Of a DNA stretch of 61,822 nt, positions 16,652 through 24,800 are shown piece after piece (position 1 is the stretch's first letter; each line of letters opens with the position of its first letter). Source of the DNA: Sanguibacter inulinus (GTDB lineage Bacteria > Actinomycetota > Actinomycetes > Actinomycetales > Cellulomonadaceae); contig NZ_JACBYE010000025.1 in NCBI RefSeq assembly GCF_013415325.1, positions 1-61,822 on the forward strand. Direction: 5' to 3'. Both the position numbers and the translations under genes were made by a program. The notes under the pieces are model-generated. The model was not told the origin of the DNA. It worked only from the letters and a program-made list of their open reading frames with translations, and did no database searches.

Positions 16652-19241
16652 GCGTGAGCTCGTCCTCCGACGCCGTCTCGACGGCCTCGCGGCTCGACCG
16701 CCACGTGTAGGAGTCGCCGGCCGCCCAGGTCGACAGCTGGTCTTCGTAATGGCTGCTGGCCGGGTGGCCCGACGTTCCGGTCACCACGACCCAGGTCGAG
16801 GCGTCGAGGTCGGCCAGGTCGACGACCGCCCGCATCGACGGACCTGCGGTCACCTCGAAGGAGCCTGTCGAGGCGTCCCACGACGTGGCATCGACGATCG
16901 CCGCGCCACCGCTCATCTCGAGGGTCGGCGGGTTGACGAAGCCACGGACGATGCCTGGGACCGACTCCCCGCCGAGCACGGGGTGCTCGAGGTCGAGCGT
17001 GTGCAGGGAGCCCCAGCGCCAGTCCGACGGGTCGCTGCCGAGACGGACCGTGAGCTCGGACCGGGCGTTGACCAGAGCCTGCTGGAGGATCGAGTCGCGC
17101 GTCTCGACGATGTTGGCCGTGCGCCTGTCGTCCCACCACGAGCTCATCGGGTCGTCGAGCCGGGTGCGGACCACCTCGAGCCACCGGTCGCTGCCGTCGG
17201 CCGCGGCCTCCTCGGAGAGCTCGTCGTCGAAGGTCAGCGCGAGCATCTCGGCCCAGACCGCCGAGAAGTAGGCGGCCGCCGGTGAGTCGGCGTCCTGGCT
17301 GTAGTCCCAGTCACGCAGCAGGTCCTGCCCGCCGCGCTCGAAGCCCGTCGTGAGCCGCTGCTCGAGGAGCACGGGGACGAGCAGCCGCGCGAAGGGGTTG
17401 TCGGTGTCGCCCTGGATCCGCTCCATGTCGTCGACGGTGAAGGGCGTGCCAGCCGCGATCTGCTCTTCGAGCAGCGTGCGGATGCGCTGCGACCTGAAGC
17501 CGTAGTCCCAGTCCGAGGTGAGGTACGGCCCGGCCCCGGCCGGTGCGACGGCCTGGTTCGCCGCGACGATGAACCCCTCGGCCGGGTCGAGGACCGAGGG
17601 CATCGTGGCAGGGTCGACGGTGCCCTGCCAGTCGTAGGCGCTGTCCCAGCCGGGCCGCGGCCACGTGCCGTCGGAGGGCATGGGTCCCTCCACAGCGCCG
17701 CGGACCGGGATCGTGCCTGGAGCCTGGTAGCCGATGTGGCCGTCGGTCGTCGCGAAGACGATGTTCTGCGACGGGACCTCGAACAGCCGTGCCGCTGCGG
17801 CGATGTCCTCGGCGTCGGCCGCGGTGTTCATGGCGAAGATCGCGTCGGCGGTCCGCCCGGGTGTCAGCGCGGTCCAGCCGAGGGCTACCTCGTAGCCACC
17901 TCCCCCGGCACGGAGCACGCCGTCGACGACCTCGGTCGGCGTCCCGGTGACGGGGGCGACGTCGAGCACGTCGGAGATGATCGGACCGTGGCCGGTCGAC
18001 CGCACCTCGAGGGTGACGTCGTCCGCGCCGGCGACCTTGATGACCTCGGTCCGCGTGGTCATCTCGTTCCAGGTCCCGTCGACCTGGTACGTGTCGTCCT
18101 GCGTGCGCTCGACGAAGAAGTCTGTGACGTCGGCCCCGAGGTTCGTGATCCCCCAGGCGAGCCCGGGGTTGTGGCCGATGATCACACCGGGGAAGCCTGC
18201 GAAGGAGAAGCCGGTGACGTCGAAGGGGCAGGCGTCGCCCACGGCGTCGCAGTGCAGACCGACCTGCGCCCAGATGCTCGGGGCGGCGAGGCCGAGGTGC
18301 GGGTCGTTGGCCAGCATCGGGCTGCCCGTGGCCGTGTGCTCGCCCGAGACCACCCACGAGTTCGAGCCGATACCCGCTCCGCGTCCGACGAGGACCGGGA
18401 CTGCCGAGACCGCCTGCGCCGCAGAGTCGACAGCTCCGGCAACCGCGGGGGACGTGAGGTCGAGGGGGTCCGAGGACGCCCCGGCTCCGGCCCCGCTGGG
18501 AGCGGGCGTGCTGTTCGCGGCGGCCGCCTCGGCGGAGAGGATCGGCGCGTTGACGGTGTCCGGGTAGTCGGGGAAGAGCTCGTCGACACGTCCCACGTCG
18601 CGGACCGTGGCGAGGGACTGCGCCCGGGCCAGCTCGTCGTCGTAGTTGCCGCGCAGGTCCCAGGCCATCGCCTTGAGCCAGGCGAGGGAGTCGACGGGGT
18701 CCCAGCGCTCCGGGTCCTCGACGGAGACCTGCAGACCGAGCACGGAGTACTCGACGGCGATCTGCGAGGTCGAGCGCTCGGCGAGATACGCGTTGACGCC
18801 GTCGGCGTAGGCCTGGAGGTAGTTCTTGGTGTCGGAGTCGAGGATCTCCCACTCCTGCTCGGCGACCTCGCGCCACCCGAAGGTGCGGATCACCTTGTCC
18901 GCCTCGAGGGCGTCGGCGTTCTCGCCCACCAGCTCCGAGAGCCGACCCGCGGTGACGTGACGTCGGTAGTCCATCTCAAAGAACCTGTCCTGAGCCTGCA
19001 CGTAGCCCTGGGCCATGAAGAGGTCCGCTGCCGTCGAGGCGTAGATGTCCGGGACACCCTGCGCGTCGCGGTGCACGGTGACTGGCGCGGAGAGACCGGC
19101 GACGCTCAGCTCGCCCGAGGTGGTCGGCAGGGGTCGCCGGACCAGCACAGCGGTGGTGACGACCGTCGCCACGAGGGCGACGACGAGCAGGAGGGCGAGG
19201 GCGACGAGGGAACGGCGGAGAGCGACATGACGAGAGGGCAC
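16641..19241 (-). CDS. Penicillin acylase family Ntn-hydrolase (membrane-anchored)
   Basis: An 866-residue N-terminal-nucleophile amidohydrolase. An N-terminal hydrophobic segment (residues 11-34) anchors or exports it. The alpha-chain region includes DIYASTAADLFMAQGYVQAQDRFFEMDYRRH; the precursor should self-cleave at Gly292-Ser293 within GIGSNSWVVSG, freeing Ser293 as nucleophile; the beta chain follows with NDPHLGLAAPSIW and GITNLGADVTDFF. Relatives hydrolyse acyl amides such as beta-lactams or acyl-homoserine lactones; the substrate is unknown. A disordered Ala/Ser/Pro insert (~236-258) lies before the cleavage site. The gene interrupts the usual 5-FCL to fmdB order and faces 5-FCL tail to tail with an 11-bp overlap. 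Confidence 0.88.
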   Translation of the reverse strand: MPSRHVALRRSLVALALLLVVALVATVVTTAVLVRRPLPTTSGELSVAGLSAPVTVHRDAQGVPDIYASTAADLFMAQGYVQAQDRFFEMDYRRHVTAGRLSELVGENADALEADKVIRTFGWREVAEQEWEILDSDTKNYLQAYADGVNAYLAERSTSQIAVEYSVLGLQVSVEDPERWDPVDSLAWLKAMAWDLRGNYDDELARAQSLATVRDVGRVDELFPDYPDTVNAPILSAEAAAANSTPAPSGAGAGASSDPLDLTSPAVAGAVDSAAQAVSAVPVLVGRGAGIGSNSWVVSGEHTATGSPMLANDPHLGLAAPSIWAQVGLHCDAVGDACPFDVTGFSFAGFPGVIIGHNPGLAWGITNLGADVTDFFVERTQDDTYQVDGTWNEMTTRTEVIKVAGADDVTLEVRSTGHGPIISDVLDVAPVTGTPTEVVDGVLRAGGGGYEVALGWTALTPGRTADAIFAMNTAADAEDIAAAARLFEVPSQNIVFATTDGHIGYQAPGTIPVRGAVEGPMPSDGTWPRPGWDSAYDWQGTVDPATMPSVLDPAEGFIVAANQAVAPAGAGPYLTSDWDYGFRSQRIRTLLEEQIAAGTPFTVDDMERIQGDTDNPFARLLVPVLLEQRLTTGFERGGQDLLRDWDYSQDADSPAAAYFSAVWAEMLALTFDDELSEEAAADGSDRWLEVVRTRLDDPMSSWWDDRRTANIVETRDSILQQALVNARSELTVRLGSDPSDWRWGSLHTLDLEHPVLGGESVPGIVRGFVNPPTLEMSGGAAIVDATSWDASTGSFEVTAGPSMRAVVDLADLDASTWVVVTGTSGHPASSHYEDQLSTWAAGDSYTWRSSREAVETASEDELTLTP

Positions 19242-19342
19242 GGTGCGAGGTTACGTGCTCGGCCCGACACCCGCCCCCGGCGGGCGAGATCGTTACCTGG
19301 CGGGTGTGCCGGAGCCCACTTCCAGGTGCGGCGGCGGAGACG

Positions 19343-19374
19343 TATGATTAGCACTCGGTCGACCCGAGTGCTAG
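19343..19374 (+). promoter_or_regulatory. -10 box with CIRCE (HrcA) operator
   Basis: TATGAT (19343-19348) is a good -10 box. Starting at its last base, TTAGCACTC-N9-GAGTGCTAG (19348-19374) matches the CIRCE consensus TTAGCACTC-N9-GAGTGCTAA at 17 of 18 positions. CIRCE is the operator of the heat-shock repressor HrcA. It lies 125 bp upstream of the fmdB-type gene and directly over the expected transcription start. Confidence 0.88.
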
Positions 19375-19499
19375 AACGGGCAACGCGTCGCAGCCTGCAC
19401 GTCGGGTCGCGTCCCTCCTGCCCGGCCCGCGCGGGAGACCGATCCCTACCCGGGTGCGCCGGTGCGCCCGACCCCCTACAGGTTCTCGAGGAGATCTCC

Positions 19500-19877
19500 G
19501 TGCCCCTCTACGCGTACACGTGCACCGCGTGCGGCCACAGCTTCGACATCCACCAGTCCTTCGCCGAGGACGCGCTGACAGTCTGCCCCGAGTGCGAGGG
19601 CCGTCTGCGCAAGGTGTTCTCCCCCGTCGGCGTGGTCTTCAAGGGCTCCGGCTTCTACCGCACGGACAACAGCTCGAAGAAGTCCTCGGGCTCGTCCTCG
19701 GGCTCGTCGAAGCCCGCCTCGGCCTCGAGCAGCACGAGCTCGTCGAGCGACAGTTCGAGCACGTCGGCCTCGTCCTCGAGCACCTCGGGCTCGTCCAGCT
19801 CGTCTGGCTCGTCCAGCGCCTCGGGGTCGTCCAGCTCGTCGAAGGCCTCGACGTCGTCAGGCTCCTCCGGCTCCTGA
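19500..19877 (+). CDS. FmdB/Ruc-family zinc-ribbon protein, heat-shock controlled
   Basis: A 125-residue protein. Residues 1-45 form an FmdB-type zinc ribbon with two CxxC pairs (CTAC at 8-11 and CPEC near 33-36), followed by VVFKGSGFYRTDN. The remaining ~70 residues are almost only Ser, with some Lys, Thr, Ala, and must be disordered. M. tuberculosis Rv0991c (Ruc), from the same neighbourhood, is a redox-regulated chaperone with a disordered C-terminus. The CIRCE site upstream fits a protein-folding role. GTG 19500 follows GAGGAG at good distance. Zinc binding and chaperone activity are inferred from family. Confidence 0.85.
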   Translation: MPLYAYTCTACGHSFDIHQSFAEDALTVCPECEGRLRKVFSPVGVVFKGSGFYRTDNSSKKSSGSSSGSSKPASASSSTSSSSDSSSTSASSSSTSGSSSSSGSSSASGSSSSSKASTSSGSSGS

Positions 19878-19990
19878 CTCAGCACAGTCTCCGCGCACGG
19901 CCGTCGTCCCCAGGGGCGGCGGCCGTCGTCGTGTCCACAGGCGGCTCGGATCCGGCACCGGCACGGTCTGAGGATCCCTAGCGTGCAGGC

Positions 19991-20863
19991 ATGCGCACAC
20001 AGTCCCGCACACCCGACCGGGTCAGTCCTCGGGGCAGGCCGGCACCTGACCTGCCCGACCGTGCCACCGCGCGCTCTCGCCCACTGACCCATCGCACCGA
20101 CCGCTCCGACAGCTCCGGCCGCTCCGGTCCCGGCGGACGACGAACCGAACGCGCCGGGGCCAGCTCGTCGCTCGTGGCCCGCCCAGGGGCGCTGGTCCCT
20201 CCGCGGGTGCGGCGTCGAGCGCGGGCTCTGCTGTGGCGGCACAGGTTCGTCGTCGCCGCACTGCTCGTCGGGCTCGCCGCAGCCGTGGTCGTCCACAGGC
20301 TCGCTCCTCCCCCCGAGCCGCGGCAGGCCGTGGTCGTCGCGGCCTCCACGCTGCCCGCCGGCACGACGCTCGGCGCCGCGGACCTGCGGACGGTCGACCT
20401 CCCCCTCGACGTGGTCGCCGAGGGATGGCACTCGGACCGCTCCGCCGTCGTGGGTCGCACCCTCGCGCTCGACGTCCCCGAAGGCACGATCCTCGGGGCT
20501 CCGCTGCTGGTCGACGAGGCTGCGACGGGACCACCGGGCACCGTCGTGGCAGGGGTGCGCCTGGCCGAGCCGGCACTGGTCGCGGTGCTGTCGCCAGGGA
20601 TGCACGTCGACCTGCTCGCGGCAGCCCCGACACTGGACGGTGCCGAGGGCGCGTCCGCCGCCCCGGCGACGACCCTCGCCGTGAGGGCGCTCGTCCTGCC
20701 TCAGCCAGCCAGCGCTGCAGACGACGGAGACGGGATCCTCGGTTCGGCAGGGAGCGCCGGTGACGCGGCCGAGCTGGTGCTCGTCGCGGTCACACCCGAC
20801 GAGGCCTCGCTGCTCGCGAACGTCGCCGGACGCCAGGCCGTGTCCGCAGTGGTCGTGCGATGA
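19991..20863 (+). CDS. SAF-domain membrane protein (CpaB/RcpC-like)
   Basis: A 290-residue protein. A basic, Ser/Pro/Arg-rich N-terminal 85 residues precede one membrane helix ([17 protein letters not shown]), then a SAF domain typical of CpaB/RcpC proteins: [25 protein letters not shown], then [21 protein letters not shown]. The later part ([38 protein letters not shown]) matches the CpaB extracytoplasmic region. CpaB works in Flp-pilus assembly, but no pilus genes are nearby, and the copy between fmdB and mscL is a constant actinobacterial neighbour of unknown role. Confidence 0.78.
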   Translation: MRTQSRTPDRVSPRGRPAPDLPDRATARSRPLTHRTDRSDSSGRSGPGGRRTERAGASSSLVARPGALVPPRVRRRARALLWRHRFVVAALLVGLAAAVVVHRLAPPPEPRQAVVVAASTLPAGTTLGAADLRTVDLPLDVVAEGWHSDRSAVVGRTLALDVPEGTILGAPLLVDEAATGPPGTVVAGVRLAEPALVAVLSPGMHVDLLAAAPTLDGAEGASAAPATTLAVRALVLPQPASAADDGDGILGSAGSAGDAAELVLVAVTPDEASLLANVAGRQAVSAVVVR

Positions 20864-20900
20864 TCTTGTCGTCAATCGTCACCTCTGGAAGTGGGGATCC

Positions 20901-21377
20901 ATGAAGAACGTCGCGAACGGCTTCAAAGAATTCATCATGCGCGGCAACGCCATCGACCTGGCCGTCGGTGTCATCATCGGTGCGGCATTCGGTGCCGTGG
21001 TCAACGCGATCGTCGACAACCTGCTCACACCGCTGATCGCCGCGATCTTCAGCGAGCCGAACCTCGACTCGGTCATGACCTTCGAGATCAACGACGCCGT
21101 GTTCAGCATCGGTACCGTGCTCACAGCGCTGATCAACCTGTTCTTCATCGCGCTCGCGCTGTACTTCTGCGTGGTCCTGCCGCTCAACCACCTGCAGAAG
21201 CTCCGCAAGAAGGGCGTCATCGAGGAGCCGGAGGGCCCGTCGGAAGACGTCCTCATCCTCACGCAGATCCGCGACCTGCTGCTCGCCCAGAACGGTGGCC
21301 CGGCGCTCGGCACCTCGTCCGCGCCGTCCACCCCGGACGCCCCGACCACGAAGCCGCCGGTCCCGCCCGTCGCCTGA
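20901..21377 (+). CDS. mscL: Large-conductance mechanosensitive channel MscL
   Basis: A 158-residue channel that opens on membrane stretch to release solutes after osmotic down-shock. It has the classic start [24 protein letters not shown] (N-terminal amphipathic helix and TM1), the periplasmic loop with [14 protein letters not shown]2 ([16 protein letters not shown]) and the cytoplasmic helix region [15 protein letters not shown] Pro/Ala/Thr tail follows. ATG 20901 is set by the conserved N-terminus; GGAAGTGGGG lies upstream. A 20-bp terminator follows. Confidence 0.96.
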   Translation: MKNVANGFKEFIMRGNAIDLAVGVIIGAAFGAVVNAIVDNLLTPLIAAIFSEPNLDSVMTFEINDAVFSIGTVLTALINLFFIALALYFCVVLPLNHLQKLRKKGVIEEPEGPSEDVLILTQIRDLLLAQNGGPALGTSSAPSTPDAPTTKPPVPPVA

Positions 21378-21411
21378 CGCAGGCCCGCCCGAGCGACACC
21401 CGGTCCCCACA

Positions 21412-21455
21412 ACGCGAGAGGCCGCAGCACCCCACGGTGCTGCGGCCTCTCGCGT
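21412..21455. terminator. 20-bp perfect hairpin after mscL
   Basis: Arms at 21412-21431 and 21436-21455 with a 4-base loop, 35 bp past the mscL stop. The minus-strand small gene ends at 21582, so this hairpin can also stop that transcript. Confidence 0.9.
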
Positions 21456-21581
21456 ACGGAATCCTCCACGTGCGTCGTGCTTCGCGTGCCGGGCCTGCTC
21501 GCGCGCCCGACCTCGTCGCTGCTGCGACCTCGCGCAGTCTCGGCCCCTGGCGTGCTGCAGCACCGCGGGCGCGACCTGAGA

Positions 21582-21878
21582 TCACCAGTGCGGCGGCACG
21601 TCCCGACGCAGCCGGTCGTCGTTGGCGTCGTCAGCCGACCCGTTGCCGGTGACCTCGTCGGCCCAGCCAGACGAGGTCTCGTCCGCGCTCAGCCCTGCGA
21701 CAGCCTCACGCTCGGGCCCCTTCCGGACCACCCGGCGGTGCCCACGTCGACGCGGTGTCTCGGGAGCGCCAGCAGGATCAGCCCCCTCGCGCTGCACCAC
21801 CGAGGCCGGTCGCTCCGGAGCAGAATGCCCCGGGCCAGGGCGGCCGCCGTCCGGCGCGCCGCCCTCTCCCGGGGTCAC
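21582..21878 (-). CDS. Small acidic-tailed protein ending in RRDVPPHW
   Basis: A 98-residue protein. The first two thirds are Pro/Gly/Arg-rich and probably disordered. The C-terminus, GLSADETSSGWADEV then DDANDDRLRRDVPPHW, is acidic and ends in PPHW, a tail I recall from small conserved actinobacterial proteins of unknown function. GTG 21878 overlaps the stop of the pseudo-helicase by 4 bases (GTGA), indicating translational coupling and a shared role. A longer in-frame start at 22013 would lie inside the helicase gene and is less likely. Confidence 0.6.
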   Translation of the reverse strand: MTPGEGGAPDGGRPGPGHSAPERPASVVQREGADPAGAPETPRRRGHRRVVRKGPEREAVAGLSADETSSGWADEVTGNGSADDANDDRLRRDVPPHW

Positions 21879-24800
21879 AGGCCCAGTGTCCGGCGCACCG
21901 CGCTCGACACGGCGATGTCCACGCGGTTGCTCCTGCGGACGATCCCCAGCTCGGAGCGCACCTGCGCTGCGAGCTCGTCGGCGTCGCGCGGGAGGCCGTC
22001 GGTCATGATCCACCGGGCCAGCTCGTCGAGGTCGTCGTCGCCGTAGGCGGCGATGGGCAGCCCGGGCTCGACGTCGGGTCGGCTCGCGCGGCGGACCGCC
22101 TCGCGCGGCTGCGGCACGTCCCCCTCGGTGAGCAGAGGAGCGGTGACCACGGGGACAGGCGCCGACGGGTCGACAACCTCTCCGGCAAGACCGTCAGCGT
22201 CGGCGAGCCCTGCGATGTCTCCGGCGTCGTCGAGACCGACCAGCGGGATCGCCCCGGTCACCGGCATGCGGGCCGCGCGGCGGCGCGCCTCGATGTCCAG
22301 GACGGTCTCGCGGATCCGCATGGCCTGACCCTCGGGGTCGAGGAACAGCGAGACGGACCACACCTGGACCACAGACCAGCCCAGACGTTCCAGCCGCTCG
22401 GCGCGCTGGCGGTCCCGGACGCGGATGCTCGTCTCTGCCGTGTAGTCGGCGTCGTCGGTGAGGACGGCGACGAGCAGCTCGTCGGGCAGGTCGGGGTGGC
22501 CGACCACGAGCGGGATGTGCTCGCCGTCGGCGGCGCCGTGGTGCGTCTCGACCGTGAGCCCTGCGCGGAACAGTCGCTCCGCGAGGTCCAGGACGAGGCG
22601 GTCCGGGTCGGGCTGACCCTCGATGAACCGACCGACGTCGTGCACAGGGCTGGCCGACCGCTGCTCCGCGAAGTCGAGGAGCGAGCCGAGCAGCTGGGCT
22701 CCCGCGCCGCGCAGGCGCTCGGGGTCGAGGTCCTCGGCCCCGAAGCACGAGACGACCGTGAGGCGGCGTCGTGTCGAGCCGATCGCGTTGAGGAGCAGGG
22801 AGTCTCCGGTGGGCCCGGACACGTCGCCGAAGTTGTGCAGCACCCGGCCGTGCGGGGTCCGACCGAAGCCGACCGAGAAGATCACGGCCTCGCGGCTCAG
22901 CCCGGCGACAGACTGCAGGTCGGAGACGACCACGGGCTCACGGCGCGAGGGGTCGAAGAACGGGCCGAGGGCCGCGTTCTGGCGCACCTGCCCGAGGATC
23001 GCCTCGCGGATGCGGTCGGCGTGCGCGCGCGACCCGGTGATGATCCCGAGGGACTCGTCGGGACGGTCGAGGGCGTGCATGATCGCGAGCTCGACCACCC
23101 GGTCGACCTCGGTCTGCGTGGACTCGACAGCACCCGACACGGGGTCGGGCATGCCGACGCCGTCGACGGTCTCGAAGAAGACCAGACGCTCCTGGGAGGG
23201 CAGCGGCATCGGGTGCAGGACACCCGCGTAGCCGTGCTGCGACAAGAACTGCGTGAGCTCGGGGTCGCGCCGCGAGGCGTCACCGGCGAGGCCGACCGTC
23301 GGCAGCAGCTCCGCGAGGCTGCGGACAGCCTGACCCGGCGCGCAGCGGGCGTCGCCCACCACGACGATCTGGCGGCCGCGGGCGATCGCCGACAGGACGG
23401 ACTCGACGGGCAGGTGCTGCGCGGCATCGAGGATCACGAGGTCCACGGTGCGGTGCGCGGGGAGCACGTGCGGCACGAGGGTCGGTGTCGCGATCATGCA
23501 GGGGCGGAGCTTGCGCAGCACGTCGCCGTACTCGTCGGCCACGGTCCGCAGGCTCGTCAGCGACTCTTCCACGAGGAGCGCGAAGAGACCCTCGGCCTGC
23601 TCCCTGTTGTCGCGGAGCGCTCCGTGGATCTGCGCGACGGCAGCCGCGCGGATCGGGGTGGCGAGGGAGTCGACGTGCTCGCGGTCGAGGGTGCGGAAGG
23701 TCTCGGCGAGCGCCTCGATGCCCCGGCCGCCGACCTCGGCGACGTAGGGGTCCGCGGCGAGGATCTGCTCGAAGACCGAGCTCCACCAGGCGAGGTCGAG
23801 CTCGGCCTCGACCAGCCCGCGCTCGACGCGGCGGGCGGTGAGGTCGGTGAGCAGCGTGCCGAGCCCGTGAGCCGTGAGGCTGCGGACCAGACGGGTGCGC
23901 TCGGGCAACGAGGTGAGCGCCCCGCGGTCGTCGAGCAGACGCTGCAGGCGCTCGGTGAGGTCGCCGAGGGTCATCCCGGCGAGACCGGCACCTGCCGAGG
24001 TCGTCGCGAGGACGGCGTCGAGGGCTGTGAGGTCCTCGACCACGTCGCGGTAGGTCTGCTCGATGGCTGCGAGGCCCTCCGGCAGTCGCGGCCATCCGCC
24101 GGACGGGCAGTGCTCGGCCCAGGTCTGGCGCTGCGCCTGGACCTCGAGCAGCGCAGAGTGCAGGTCGGCGACGCGTGAGCCGGGACGGATCATGTCCTTC
24201 GCACGCTTGACGAGGCGGCGGCGGTGCAGCCCGCTCATCTCGACGTCGTGCTCGTTGCGCCACTGACGGCTCGCCGTCGCGGCGACCAGGTCGTCGGCGG
24301 TCCGCTCGAAGACCATCGGCTGGAAGACCTCGAGGGTCGTGCGCATGCCGGCGAGCATCTCGATCTGCTCGCCCCAGGCGGAGACCGTGCGGGCGGCCTG
24401 CAGCCCGGTGTCCTCGACCACGGCGTCCATCTGCCTGCGGAGGTCGGCGAGCGAGACGTCGAGCAGCCGGGTGATCCGGGCGACGGCGTCCTCGGCCGTG
24501 GCGTCGGTGTCGATGTCAGCCCCGTACCAGGGCGAGGTGCCCGGCTGGGCGGAGAACGCGTCGAGGGACGCGGCGCGGACCAGGTCGGCGCCGACCTCCT
24601 GGCGCACCGAGGCGATGCGCGCGAGCGTCGCGGCGTCGAGCCTGACCGTCGTGGCGGGGGTCGGTCGTTCGGAGGTGAGCCGGGCCAGTGCCTGGAGCGC
24701 GTCGTAGGCGGAGATGTCCCACGGAGCACGCAGCTGGTGCAGGCCGTCGATCATCCGGGTGAGCCTGGACCGGGTCTCCACGAGGGCGAGGCGGGTGTCG

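Noticed and set aside
21508-21577. CGACCT words at 21508, 21525 and 21572 resembling the iterons of the dispersed element
   Set aside because: Spacings are 17 and 47 bp, not 20, and no inverted partners or 19-bp arms are present.
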